Assembly: GCA_046309355.1 (NCBI GenBank)
Contig: JBKCPL010000033.1
Coordinates: forward strand, 1 to 33,813
DNA: 33,813 bases
Reading direction: 5' to 3'
Source of the DNA: CAYSBE01 sp046309355
GTDB taxonomy: Bacteria > Bacteroidota > Bacteroidia > UKL13-3
Shown here: in pieces, positions 25,996-33,813 of the stretch
Layout: each line of letters opens with the position of its first letter
Position numbering within the stretch: position 1 is the stretch's first letter
The notes under the pieces: generated by a model
Told to the model about the DNA's origin: nothing
Database searches by the model: none
What the model saw: the letters and a program-made list of their open reading frames with translations, nothing else
Program-made: the position numbers and the translations under genes

Positions 25996-28368
25996 ATGTG
26001 GCAATCCATCGGATCATTTACTATACGCAACCGCTTCTGGCTACTTGTATCATTGGTGATTCTTGTATTCTTCTTTTTGTTTTTCGCATTACGTGTTAAA
26101 CTCACCTACGACTTCGCGAAGGTTATCCCCACATCCGACCCCGACTACGTAGATTACATGGCGTTTAAAAATACGTTTGGTGAAGATGGAAATATACTCG
26201 CTATAGGATTCCAGTCAGACAAGCTGTTTGAAAAAGATTTTTTCAACCAATTCCTGCATCTGAATACCACACTTAAATCGATACAAGGAGTAGAACGTGT
26301 AGTATCGCCAGCCGAATTGTACCGGCTGAGGTTGAATTCCGAAAGCGGAATGCTGGAGTTGAACAAATTAACGGATGCCCCACTGAAAACACAAGCCGAT
26401 GCCGACAGCCTAAGGCTTATGCTAAAAAATATGCCGTTTTACAACGGACTGATATATAATGACAGCAGCCGTGTGGCCCTCATAGCCATTACCCTGCAAA
26501 AACAAGTGCTGGACAGCAAAGAACGCATCGCGCTGGTAAAAAAAATTGAAGATCACTGCCATGCTTTTGGTGAAACCACCCACACCGAAATGCATTATTC
26601 CGGATTGCCCTACGTGCGTACCGTCTACTCTTCGAAGGTGGCCGATGAGATAAAAATATTTACTTACCTGGCTATATTCATTACAGCTGTTTTTATATTT
26701 CTATTCTTCCGATTTTACTCGGCTGTGCTGTACTCGCTGATTGTTGTCGTTATAGGTGTTATATGCACACTCGGAAGTATTGAATTAATGGGATACCGCA
26801 TTACATTGCTTACCGGTCTCATTCCTCCGCTAATTGTCATTATTGGTATTCAAAATTGTATTTACCTGCTAAATGTATACCACCAGGAGTTTAGGGCGCA
26901 CGGCAATAAAATGTTGGGTATTATTCGACTTATTTCTAAAAACGGCCTACCTCTTTTTTTAACAAACGTGACAACCGCTGTGGGCTTTCTCGTGTTTAGT
27001 TTTTCGGGTAGCGTTGTACTTGACCAGTTTGCCTGGATTGCCGGGTTCAATATCATGCTCATTTATGCCATATCGCTAGTTTTTATTCCCATTGTTTACA
27101 GCTACCTGCCCCCGCCTACCGAGAAGCATGTTAAGCATCTGGACAGTGTACGCCTGAATCGCGTGATGGATATTTGCTATACGTGGGTACATACCAAGCG
27201 TGTGTGGATTTACACCTCCGTTGTGCTTATTTCGTTGGTTTCCTTGCTGGGTACTTTTAAGGTAAAAACACTGGGCTATGTTATTGATGATTTGCCGGTT
27301 CATGATAAAGTATATACCGATCTAAAGTTTTTCGAAACGCATCTGAAAGGTGTATTGCCCTACGAAATTATAATCGATACGAAACGCATAAATGGGGTGA
27401 AGGATTTAGTCACTTTACAAAAAATAAATCGACTGCAAAAAGAACTGGCTAAGTTTCCTGAGTTTTCAAAATCCGTTTCGCTGGTTGATTTTATAAAGTT
27501 TGCCAATCAAGGATACAACAATGGCGATGTTCGTCATTACATTATTCCGGGATTGCTGGAAATTGAAGATATGCTGTCGTCTATGCCAAAAAGCCAGACT
27601 GCCGGTGGTGGCCTACTGAAGTCGATGGTTGACTCTACCTACAGCAAAGCGCGAATTAGCATACAAATGGCCGATGTAGGATCGGTAGAGATGAAACGAT
27701 TGAACAACCAGGTGAATGAAAAGCTGACTGAAATTTTTCCTCAAGAAAAATACGCCTCACGCATAACAGGAACCAGCTTGATTTTTTTGAAAGGAAACGA
27801 TTACTTAGTTTCCAATTTACTCTCCAGCATGATATCGGCCCTCATCATCATTTCGCTGATGATGGCCTTGTTGTTTTTTAGCTGGAAAATGGTACTCATA
27901 GCACTTCTTCCCAATATTATTCCGCTATTGATGACACTGGGAATAATGGGCTATTTTGACATTAGGCTAAAGCCCTCTACCATCATTATATTTTCCGTAG
28001 CGTATGGCATTGTGGTTGACTTTACCATTCACTACTTGGCTAAGTACCGCAACAGTTTGAAAAAACACGACTGGAATATGTCAGCAGCCATACCAGAATC
28101 CATGCGGGAAGCCGGACCAAGTATTATTTATACAGCCGTAGCATTGTTCTTTGGCTTTATCATCTTTGCCGCTTCCGACTTTGGTGGAACTATCGCATTG
28201 GGTGTGCTCACCTCCCTGTCCTTACTTTTCGGCATGCTCATGAATCTACTGCTGCTGCCGTCATTGCTGGTTTCGCTTGAAAAAGCCATCAACAGCAAAA
28301 AGGAGCTGCAAAATGCCTGGGTACAGATGGAACCCGAGCCGCTGGATACCGATGAAAACCAGGAGTAA
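25996..28368 (+). CDS. MMPL/RND-superfamily membrane transporter
   Basis: 790 residues in two similar halves. First half: helix at about 13-33, periplasmic domain to 220, then helices 2-6 (about 222-370), which include a sterol-sensing-like stretch (LLTGLIPPLIVIIGIQNCIYLLN). Second half: helix 7 at about 404-424, a second periplasmic domain to 610, then helices 8-12 (about 614-770), including GIVVDFTIHYLAKYRNS with the family Asp. The C-terminus is acidic. RND/MMPL exporters are powered by proton entry; members move lipids, hopanoids or fatty molecules. No outer-membrane channel or membrane-fusion gene is next to it, which fits the MMPL/HpnN side of the family. The substrate is unknown. Confidence 0.88.
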   Translation: MWQSIGSFTIRNRFWLLVSLVILVFFFLFFALRVKLTYDFAKVIPTSDPDYVDYMAFKNTFGEDGNILAIGFQSDKLFEKDFFNQFLHLNTTLKSIQGVERVVSPAELYRLRLNSESGMLELNKLTDAPLKTQADADSLRLMLKNMPFYNGLIYNDSSRVALIAITLQKQVLDSKERIALVKKIEDHCHAFGETTHTEMHYSGLPYVRTVYSSKVADEIKIFTYLAIFITAVFIFLFFRFYSAVLYSLIVVVIGVICTLGSIELMGYRITLLTGLIPPLIVIIGIQNCIYLLNVYHQEFRAHGNKMLGIIRLISKNGLPLFLTNVTTAVGFLVFSFSGSVVLDQFAWIAGFNIMLIYAISLVFIPIVYSYLPPPTEKHVKHLDSVRLNRVMDICYTWVHTKRVWIYTSVVLISLVSLLGTFKVKTLGYVIDDLPVHDKVYTDLKFFETHLKGVLPYEIIIDTKRINGVKDLVTLQKINRLQKELAKFPEFSKSVSLVDFIKFANQGYNNGDVRHYIIPGLLEIEDMLSSMPKSQTAGGGLLKSMVDSTYSKARISIQMADVGSVEMKRLNNQVNEKLTEIFPQEKYASRITGTSLIFLKGNDYLVSNLLSSMISALIIISLMMALLFFSWKMVLIALLPNIIPLLMTLGIMGYFDIRLKPSTIIIFSVAYGIVVDFTIHYLAKYRNSLKKHDWNMSAAIPESMREAGPSIIYTAVALFFGFIIFAASDFGGTIALGVLTSLSLLFGMLMNLLLLPSLLVSLEKAINSKKELQNAWVQMEPEPLDTDENQE

Positions 28369-28386
28369 TAACCCTGTAATTTAGGC

Positions 28387-28417
28387 TTTCATTTATTCGC
28401 TGCAACCGCTATTTTCG
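28387..28417 (+). promoter_or_regulatory. Weak possible promoter of ileS
   Basis: TATTTTCG (28410-28417) with TTT 20 bases upstream (28387-28389) is one or two bases off the Bacteroidota consensus. Downstream at 28431-28445 is a small inverted repeat CAAGTA-ctt-TACTTG. The two may be a promoter and a leader hairpin; nothing resembling a T-box leader is seen. Confidence 0.25.
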
Positions 28418-28473
28418 CAGGCCTTTTAAGCAAGTACTTTACTTGTTTGTAAGGCTAATTACACATCAGGCAC

Positions 28474-31400
28474 ATGGCGAAGTATAAAGAATACAAGCAA
28501 CTCAATTTCCCGGCATTTGAAGAAGAAATTCTGAACATGTGGAAGTCGAAAAGCATTTTTGAAAAAAGCATTTCTAACCGAAATGGTGCTAAACCTTTCG
28601 TGTTTTACGAAGGACCGCCAAGCGCCAACGGTATGCCGGGTATTCACCACGTGATGAGCCGTGCGGTAAAGGATTTGTTTTGCAGATACAACACGCTGAA
28701 AGGCTATCAAGTAAAACGTAAAGCCGGCTGGGACACGCATGGCTTACCTGTGGAGTTGCAGGTAGAAAAAACACTGGGTATTACCAAAGACGACATCGGA
28801 AAAAAAATATCAGTTGCCGAATACAATGAAGCCTGCCGAAATGATGTCATGAAATTTACCGATGTGTGGAATAACCTCACCGAGCGCATGGGATACTGGG
28901 TAAATCTGAATGACCCTTACATCACCTACGACAATCAGTATATCGAATCGCTGTGGTGGATTTTAAAACAACTGTTCGATAAAAATTTGCTTTACAAAGG
29001 CTATACCATTCAGCCTTACTCACCGGCCGCAGGCACGGGTCTGAGCTCCCACGAACTGAACCAGCCCGGTACGTACAAGGATGTAAAAGACCTTACTGCA
29101 GTGGCAATGTTTAAAGCGAGCGACAAACCTGCTGCACTACATGCACACGATGTGTATTTTCTGGCATGGACCACTACTCCGTGGACACTTCCTTCAAACA
29201 CGGCACTTGCCGTTGGAGCTTCTATTACATACGATGCGGTAGAAACGTACCATCCGCAAACACACACTCCATGTGTGGTTATACTGGCCCACGACTTGGT
29301 TTCAAAATATTTTGCAGCTGAAAACAGCGAACTGGATTTTAACGCATACACTCCCGGTGATAAAAAAACTCCCTGGCGCTGCATCGCACAATTAACAGGC
29401 GCTGAACTGGAAGGTCTGCGCTACGTACAATTGCTTCAATTTGGAGATATATCTGTACCCGAAAATGGAACAGCTGAGCCATTCAGAGTAGTGTTGGGCG
29501 ATTTTGTAACTACCGAAGATGGCACAGGCATCGTTCATATTGCTCCCAGTTTTGGAGCCGATGACTTTCGTGTAGCTAAACAGAACGGCATTGGTAGCCT
29601 TACTTTGGTTGATAAACGTGGCAAGTTTTTAAGCGGTGTAAACGACCGTGTTTTCCTTTACGGAGATGAGTATGTGAAGGAAGCTTATCTTACGGATGCC
29701 GAAAAGGCTGCCGCACTCGAAGAACAAAAAGAAAAACTCAGCTCCGTCATCAAAGACACGTCAAAGCTCAACTACCTCAGTGTTGATGAACGCATCGTAC
29801 TGAAATTGCAAACAGAAGGCAAACTATTTAAGAAAGAAAAGTACGAACACCCCTACCCACACTGCTGGCGAACCGATAAACCCATACTGTACTACCCGCT
29901 CGAAAGTTGGTTTATTAAGACAACAGCATTCAAAAGCAAACTGATAGAAAACAACCAGAAAATAAACTGGAAACCAGCACATACAGGTACAGGTAGATTT
30001 GGCAACTGGCTCGAAAACCTGGTTGACTGGAATTTATCCCGATCGCGATACTGGGGAACTCCCCTACCTGTGTGGCGAACAGCCGACAACAGCGAAGTAC
30101 GATGCATCGGCAGCATTAACGAGTTAAATGCCGAAATAGGCAAGGCGAAAGCAAACGGATTTATGCCTGCCGATTTTGAACTTAAAGACCTGCACAAACC
30201 TTATGTTGATGATATAATATTGGTGTCGTCAGCCGGTGAAAAGATGTTCCGCGAACCCGATCTCATTGATGTGTGGTTTGATAGTGGGGCCATGCCATAC
30301 GCACAGTGGTTCTACCCAAATCACCATGCTGACGTATTCAGGCAAAACTATCCGGCCGATTTCATAGCAGAAGGAGTTGATCAAACGCGTGGCTGGTTTT
30401 TTACCCTTCACGCGCTTGCCGTATTGCTCAGCGAATGCAGCGAAGAAATTAAAGAAGTGAATGCAGCGAACGGCAATCCGGGAATTGCATTTAAAAACGT
30501 TATTGCCAACGGACTGGTGTTGGATAAAAACGGAAACAAAATGAGCAAACGTCTGGGAAATGTGGTCGATCCGTTTGCCACCATAGCAACTTACGGTGCC
30601 GATGCCACACGCTGGTACATGTTAAGCAATAGCGACCCCTGGGATAACCTGAAATTTGACTTAGAAGGTGTAAGTGAAACACAGCGCAAGTTTTTCGGTA
30701 CGCTATACAATACCTATTCGTTTTTTGCCATTTATGCCAATATTGACAACTTTGAATACCATGCAGGTAACCTTATAACACACGAAAACCGCAGCGAACT
30801 TGACCGCTGGATATTGAGCAAACTGAACAGCCTGATAAAGGTGGTTAAGCAACATATGGACGATTATGATCCCACTCCGGCAGTTCGTGCTATCGAAGAA
30901 TTCACAACTGATCATTTGAGTAATTGGTATGTGAGGCTAAGCCGCAGACGTTTCTGGAAAAGTGGTCCTGATGCTAACAGCACTGATAAACAATCGGCCT
31001 ACGAAACATTGTATCAATGCCTCATTACCGTAGCACAACTGGCCAGCCCTATTGCCCCATTCTTTACCGATTGGGTTTATCAAAACCTCAACGGTACGAA
31101 AGAATCTGTACACCTCACCGATTTCCCGACTGCCAACGAAAAGCACATCCAAAGCGAACTGGAACGGCAAATGGAATTGGCTCAACAAATAACATCGTTG
31201 GTACTTTCTATCCGTAAGAAGGAAAATATTAAGGTTCGTCAGCCCCTGCAAAAAATAGTCATTCCTGTAGTTGATGCAGGTATAAAAGATGAAATAGCTC
31301 ATGTTAAAGACCTGATATTGTCGGAGGTAAATGTGAAAGAACTGGAGTTTACAGATGCCATAGCCAAGAGTATTAAGCCCAATTTCCGTACGCTCGGTAA

Positions 31401-31887
31401 AAAAGTAGGTTCGCACATGAAAGCAGTCGCTGAGTGTATTTCAAACTTCTCACAATCAGACATTAACATAATTGAAACCGCGGGGTCAGTAACCATCCAT
31501 GTTGCCGGTGAATCCTTCGACATTTTATCAACCGATGTTGAAATTTTATCGAAAGAAATACCCGGTTATAAAGTGGCTTCGGAAGGTGCTATAACGGTTG
31601 CATTAGATGTAGAAATAACTGATAATCTGAAAGATGAAGGTATTGCCCGGGAGCTTATAAGCAAGCTACAAAACCTGCGAAAAGAGCTGGGGTTTGAGGT
31701 AATGGACCGCATTAGGGTTGTAATTCAGCCAAATGACTACATAAAAAATTCCATAAGTAATTACAAAACATATATTTGCACCGAAATTTTGGCAACGGAA
31801 CTGCTAGTGGTAGAGCCTGATAGTGACGCAGCTAAAATACAAGTAGATGATATACTGATTAATGTTAAACTCCTTAAAGTAAACTAA
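28474..31887 (+). CDS. ileS: Isoleucyl-tRNA synthetase, type-2-like, with swapped HIGH motif (GIHH)
   Basis: Charges tRNA-Ile with isoleucine. 1137 residues. The class I signature HxGH is replaced by Gly56-Ile-His-His59 (ANGMPGIHHVMSR). The second signature is intact: Lys689-Met-Ser-Lys-Arg693 (NKMSKRLGN). The editing domain (CP1) appears complete: TTPWTLPSNTALAV (about 232-245) and GTGIVHIAPSFGADDF (about 350). The anticodon-binding part and a long C-terminal region follow. The overall length and sequence style fit the eukaryote-like type-2 IleRS, the class known for low sensitivity to mupirocin. First gene in front of the dksA-like and lspA genes, the usual order in Bacteroidota; only one base separates its stop from the next ATG. 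Confidence 0.96.
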   Translation: MAKYKEYKQLNFPAFEEEILNMWKSKSIFEKSISNRNGAKPFVFYEGPPSANGMPGIHHVMSRAVKDLFCRYNTLKGYQVKRKAGWDTHGLPVELQVEKTLGITKDDIGKKISVAEYNEACRNDVMKFTDVWNNLTERMGYWVNLNDPYITYDNQYIESLWWILKQLFDKNLLYKGYTIQPYSPAAGTGLSSHELNQPGTYKDVKDLTAVAMFKASDKPAALHAHDVYFLAWTTTPWTLPSNTALAVGASITYDAVETYHPQTHTPCVVILAHDLVSKYFAAENSELDFNAYTPGDKKTPWRCIAQLTGAELEGLRYVQLLQFGDISVPENGTAEPFRVVLGDFVTTEDGTGIVHIAPSFGADDFRVAKQNGIGSLTLVDKRGKFLSGVNDRVFLYGDEYVKEAYLTDAEKAAALEEQKEKLSSVIKDTSKLNYLSVDERIVLKLQTEGKLFKKEKYEHPYPHCWRTDKPILYYPLESWFIKTTAFKSKLIENNQKINWKPAHTGTGRFGNWLENLVDWNLSRSRYWGTPLPVWRTADNSEVRCIGSINELNAEIGKAKANGFMPADFELKDLHKPYVDDIILVSSAGEKMFREPDLIDVWFDSGAMPYAQWFYPNHHADVFRQNYPADFIAEGVDQTRGWFFTLHALAVLLSECSEEIKEVNAANGNPGIAFKNVIANGLVLDKNGNKMSKRLGNVVDPFATIATYGADATRWYMLSNSDPWDNLKFDLEGVSETQRKFFGTLYNTYSFFAIYANIDNFEYHAGNLITHENRSELDRWILSKLNSLIKVVKQHMDDYDPTPAVRAIEEFTTDHLSNWYVRLSRRRFWKSGPDANSTDKQSAYETLYQCLITVAQLASPIAPFFTDWVYQNLNGTKESVHLTDFPTANEKHIQSELERQMELAQQITSLVLSIRKKENIKVRQPLQKIVIPVVDAGIKDEIAHVKDLILSEVNVKELEFTDAIAKSIKPNFRTLGKKVGSHMKAVAECISNFSQSDINIIETAGSVTIHVAGESFDILSTDVEILSKEIPGYKVASEGAITVALDVEITDNLKDEGIARELISKLQNLRKELGFEVMDRIRVVIQPNDYIKNSISNYKTYICTEILATELLVVEPDSDAAKIQVDDILINVKLLKVN

Positions 31888-31888
31888 A

Positions 31889-32992
31889 ATGGCTAAGAAA
31901 AATAACAAGGCAACAGCTAAGAAAAGTGCTGCTAAAAAAGTTGTCAAAAGATCGGCTCCAAAGAAACAGAGTAAATCTGTAGCTAAGAAGGCTGCTAAAC
32001 CGGTATCCAAGAAGGCTGCTAAACCGGTATCCAAGAAAGCGGCCAAACCTGTAGCTAAAAAAGTTACCAAACCCGCACCCAAAAAAGTGAGTAAGCCGGT
32101 AGCTAAAAAAGGTGTTAAACCTGTGGCTAAAAAAACGATTAAACCCGCTAAAAAAACAGCGAAGCCGTTAGTTAAAAAGGTTGTTAAACCTGTGGCTAAA
32201 AAAGCGACTAAAAAGGTTTCAAAACCTGTATCTAAAAAAAACGCCAAACCCATAGCAAAGAAAGCAGTTAAACCGGTAGCAAAGAAGGTAACCAAAAATG
32301 TAACTAAAAAAGTTGTTAAACCGATTGCCAAAAAAGCACCTAAACCGGTAGCGAAAAAGCAGGTTACTAAACCTGTAGTTAAAAAGGCCGTTAAACCCGT
32401 GGCAAAAACTCCTGCCAAACCGGTAACCAAGACAGTTGCCAAACCGGCACCAAAAACTCCTGCTAAGTCTGTATCCGCTCCAAAAGTGCCTTCAAAACAA
32501 GCAGAGAAAAAACCGGAACCTGCGTTTCAAAAATTTGAACTGCGAACCAATAAACCAACCATCAGCAAACCGGCACCTGCTGCTATCGAAATAAAGGAGC
32601 CCGAAATAGAAACGGGAAACACAAAACGCTACAGCGATTCGGATCTTGAAGAGTTTCGTCAAATCATAAATCAGAAGCTAAGCGTTTCGCGTGAGGAACT
32701 GGCTAATCTGATGGATCAGCTTCAAAACCCCGGAATTAATGCAGGTGACGATACCGATAATTCATACAAAACACTGGATGACGGTTCTTCCACCGCTGAA
32801 AAAGAACAAATTGGACAATTAGCTGCCAGATTGCGTAAGTTTATTGAAAACCTCGAGCACGCAATGATGCGTATCGAAAACAAAACGTACGGTATTTGCC
32901 GGGTTACCGGTAAACTGATTTCAAAAGAACGTCTGCGTGCTGTTCCTCATACTACGTTAAGTATGGAAGCTAAAATGCAACAATACAAATAA
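31889..32992 (+). CDS. DksA/TraR-like protein with long histone H1-like lysine-rich N-terminal tail
   Basis: 367 residues in two parts. Residues 1-205 are a low-complexity, strongly basic tail of about 25 repeats of the kind K-K-a-x-K-P-V (A/S)KK, like the tails of histone H1 and bacterial HU-type proteins. About 244-367 is a DksA-like domain: a helical hairpin (DLEEFRQIINQKLSVSREEL) and a C-terminal TYGICRVTGKLISKERLRAVP. Canonical DksA has four zinc cysteines; here only Cys of GIC remains, the other three being replaced (TG.., P-H-T-T-L-S). The middle linker is Pro/Glu-rich. The gene follows ileS by one base and precedes lspA by 69. The family name rests on the C-terminal 120 residues; the tail probably binds DNA, by inference from composition. 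Not a frameshift artefact: the frame is open and codon use is uniform. Confidence 0.85.
   Translation: MAKKNNKATAKKSAAKKVVKRSAPKKQSKSVAKKAAKPVSKKAAKPVSKKAAKPVAKKVTKPAPKKVSKPVAKKGVKPVAKKTIKPAKKTAKPLVKKVVKPVAKKATKKVSKPVSKKNAKPIAKKAVKPVAKKVTKNVTKKVVKPIAKKAPKPVAKKQVTKPVVKKAVKPVAKTPAKPVTKTVAKPAPKTPAKSVSAPKVPSKQAEKKPEPAFQKFELRTNKPTISKPAPAAIEIKEPEIETGNTKRYSDSDLEEFRQIINQKLSVSREELANLMDQLQNPGINAGDDTDNSYKTLDDGSSTAEKEQIGQLAARLRKFIENLEHAMMRIENKTYGICRVTGKLISKERLRAVPHTTLSMEAKMQQYK
31988..32035 (+). repeat. Perfect 24-base tandem duplication in the lysine-rich tail
   Basis: The 24 bases from 31988 to 32011 are repeated exactly at 32012-32035, in frame (KAAKPVSK twice). The rest of the tail is made of diverged copies of similar units. 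Identity at silent positions implies a recent slip or duplication. Confidence 0.9.
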
Positions 32993-33013
32993 TCTTTATT
33001 GGTGATTATACTA

Positions 33014-33049
33014 AAACATGCTTGTTATCGAACAGGCATGTTTTTTTTT
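33014..33049 (+). terminator. Rho-independent terminator after the dksA-like gene
   Basis: AAACATGCTTGTT, loop ATCG, AACAGGCATGTTT form a 13-pair stem with one G-U pair, followed by a continuous run of nine T (33041-33049). It separates the ileS - dksA-like transcript from lspA, which starts 12 bases beyond, so lspA may depend on read-through or on a promoter not seen. Confidence 0.85.
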
Positions 33050-33061
33050 GCATAGGAATAA

Positions 33062-33685
33062 ATGAACAACAGAAAAAAAATAATTATACAAAGTACGGCA
33101 CTCATGCTGGCTGTTGTATTGATCGATCAGTTATCTAAACTATATATCAAAACCCACTTCTTTCTGGGTGAAGAAATACACGTAATGGGCAACTGGTTCC
33201 GCTTGCATTTTACCGAAAACTACGGCATGGCATTCGGCATCGAACTGGGGGGTGAGTATGGCAAACTGTTGCTTACTTTCTTTAGAATAGCGGCTGTTGG
33301 TGTAATCGGTTGGTTTATCGTAAAAATGTCATCCGACAGTTTGCAACAAAAGTTTGTACTTCCATGGACACTGATATTAGCCGGTGCCATCGGTAACATT
33401 ATCGACAGTGTTTTTTACGGAGTTTGGTTCGGATACGATACCTGGTTTCATGGCCGCGTAGTTGATATGTTCTATTTTCCTCTCATCCAAACAACACTGC
33501 CCGAAAACTTCCCTATATGGCCGGGAGAAGAATTTGAGTTTTTCAGACCGGTATTTAATGTTGCAGATGCCGCTATAAGCATTGGATTTGTACTGGTGCT
33601 TGTACTGCAAAGTGAACTGTTTGGTTCCAGCCGCAATCAGCAGAAAGCAGAAAACAGCGAGACAACAGAAGAAAGTCAGGGATAA
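33062..33685 (+). CDS. lspA: Lipoprotein signal peptidase (signal peptidase II)
   Basis: Inner-membrane aspartyl protease that removes signal peptides from prolipoproteins after lipidation. 207 residues with about four membrane segments (about 8-24, 68-88, 98-116, 165-183). Catalytic aspartates Asp135 (GRVVDMFYF) and Asp169 (FNVADAA) are present; the conserved TENYGMAFG lies at 51-59. Between them an extended loop (FPLIQTTLPENFPIWPGEEFEFF) is longer than in E. coli and is usual for this phylum. It is the third gene after ileS but lies just beyond a strong terminator. Confidence 0.95.
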   Translation: MNNRKKIIIQSTALMLAVVLIDQLSKLYIKTHFFLGEEIHVMGNWFRLHFTENYGMAFGIELGGEYGKLLLTFFRIAAVGVIGWFIVKMSSDSLQQKFVLPWTLILAGAIGNIIDSVFYGVWFGYDTWFHGRVVDMFYFPLIQTTLPENFPIWPGEEFEFFRPVFNVADAAISIGFVLVLVLQSELFGSSRNQQKAENSETTEESQG

Positions 33686-33718
33686 ACCAAGGCTCTATCT
33701 ACTAAACCCGCTTTGGTT
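33685..33718 (+). terminator. Weak inverted repeat after lspA
   Basis: AACCAA (33685-33690) and TTGGTT (33713-33718) could pair with a 22-base loop; the T-run behind it is poor (gctattt). It may end the lspA transcript but is weak. Confidence 0.2.
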
Positions 33719-33753
33719 GCTATTTAATCGGGTGGTGATGCTACAAAACAGGC

Positions 33754-33785
33754 GGGGGGGGGGGGACCCCAACCCCCCCCCCCCC
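33754..33785. repeat. Poly-G / poly-C low-complexity block at the right edge
   Basis: Twelve G (33754-33765), then ACCCCAA, then thirteen C (33773-33785), followed by A-runs. No gene lies from 33686 to the end of the window. The palindromic homopolymer arrangement next to the contig end is more likely an assembly or sequencing artefact than biology. Confidence 0.7.
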
Positions 33786-33813
33786 AAAAAGAAAACACAC
33801 ACAGATAATAAAA

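Noticed and set aside
28387..28473. T-box riboswitch in front of ileS
   Set aside because: The 105-base gap is too short, there is no T-box sequence, and only a 6-pair hairpin (28431-28445) is present.
31804..32442. A minus-strand frame of 212 codons, rich in Leu, Phe, Thr and Gly, resembling a membrane protein
   Set aside because: It is the complement of the lysine-rich repeats of the dksA-like gene. AAA/AAG lysine codons read backwards give Phe and Leu, so the apparent membrane segments are a by-product.
31889..32470. Frameshift or sequencing error as the origin of the lysine tail
   Set aside because: The frame is continuous with the DksA-like domain and shows typical codon use with silent variation between repeats.

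Overview
The window looks like a chromosomal contig from a member of the Bacteroidota, probably in the Chitinophagales/Saprospirales/Sphingobacteriales breadth; genus cannot be told. The signs are a PorZ-like protein with a type IX secretion (T9SS) C-terminal domain, a giant secreted protein made of repeats typical of this phylum, the Bacteroidota-style LptD, RecO and IleRS, the gene order ileS - dksA-like - lspA, and several promoters of the TTG / TAnnTTTG type. There are no rRNA or tRNA genes, no CRISPR array, no insertion sequence, no prophage and no recognisable defence system. Coding density is high: the longest stretch without a gene is 253 bases (5133-5385).

Layout. 1-5132 (-): the N-terminal 1710 residues of a giant secreted repeat protein whose frame runs off the left edge. 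5386-7316: folA (+), facing a conserved hypothetical gene and a short-chain dehydrogenase (-). 7396-8687 (+): a STAS-domain protein and RNase Z. 8684-10542 (-): an MCE/MlaD-type lipid-transport protein and an N-acetylmuramoyl-L-alanine amidase, divergent from an LptD-like outer-membrane LPS assembly protein (10598-13354, +). 13489-16747 (+): a compact run of gcvT, a small exported protein, a ComB-like phosphatase, a MazG-like pyrophosphohydrolase, a holin-X-like membrane protein and a small hypothetical. 16733-21225 (-): heptose-7-phosphate kinase, an aspartate-type aminotransferase and bifunctional Rel. 21345-22832 (+): an APC-family amino acid permease. 22842-25908 (-): recO and porZ. 25996-33685 (+): an MMPL/RND-type transporter, ileS, a DksA-like protein with a very long lysine-rich tail, and lspA.

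How the genes fit together. Much of the window serves the envelope: LPS core heptose (HldE-type kinase), LPS export (LptD), lipid transport (MCE), peptidoglycan splitting (amidase), lipoprotein processing (LspA), T9SS (PorZ) and a likely T9SS client (the giant repeat protein). A second theme is growth control: Rel (ppGpp), a DksA-like protein and IleRS.

Most interesting points: (1) the IleRS has GIHH where class I synthetases have HxGH, a swap linked in type-2 IleRS to extreme mupirocin resistance; (2) the DksA-like protein has lost three of the four zinc cysteines and carries roughly 200 residues of histone H1-like KKaxKPV repeats; (3) the STAS protein lacks the phosphorylatable serine; (4) a ComB homologue sits in an operon with no other coenzyme M genes; (5) the giant repeat gene breaks at the contig edge inside near-identical 258-base repeats. 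I found no clearly new multi-gene system. Both ends look like contig ends: repeats on the left, and poly-G/poly-C low-complexity sequence on the right.
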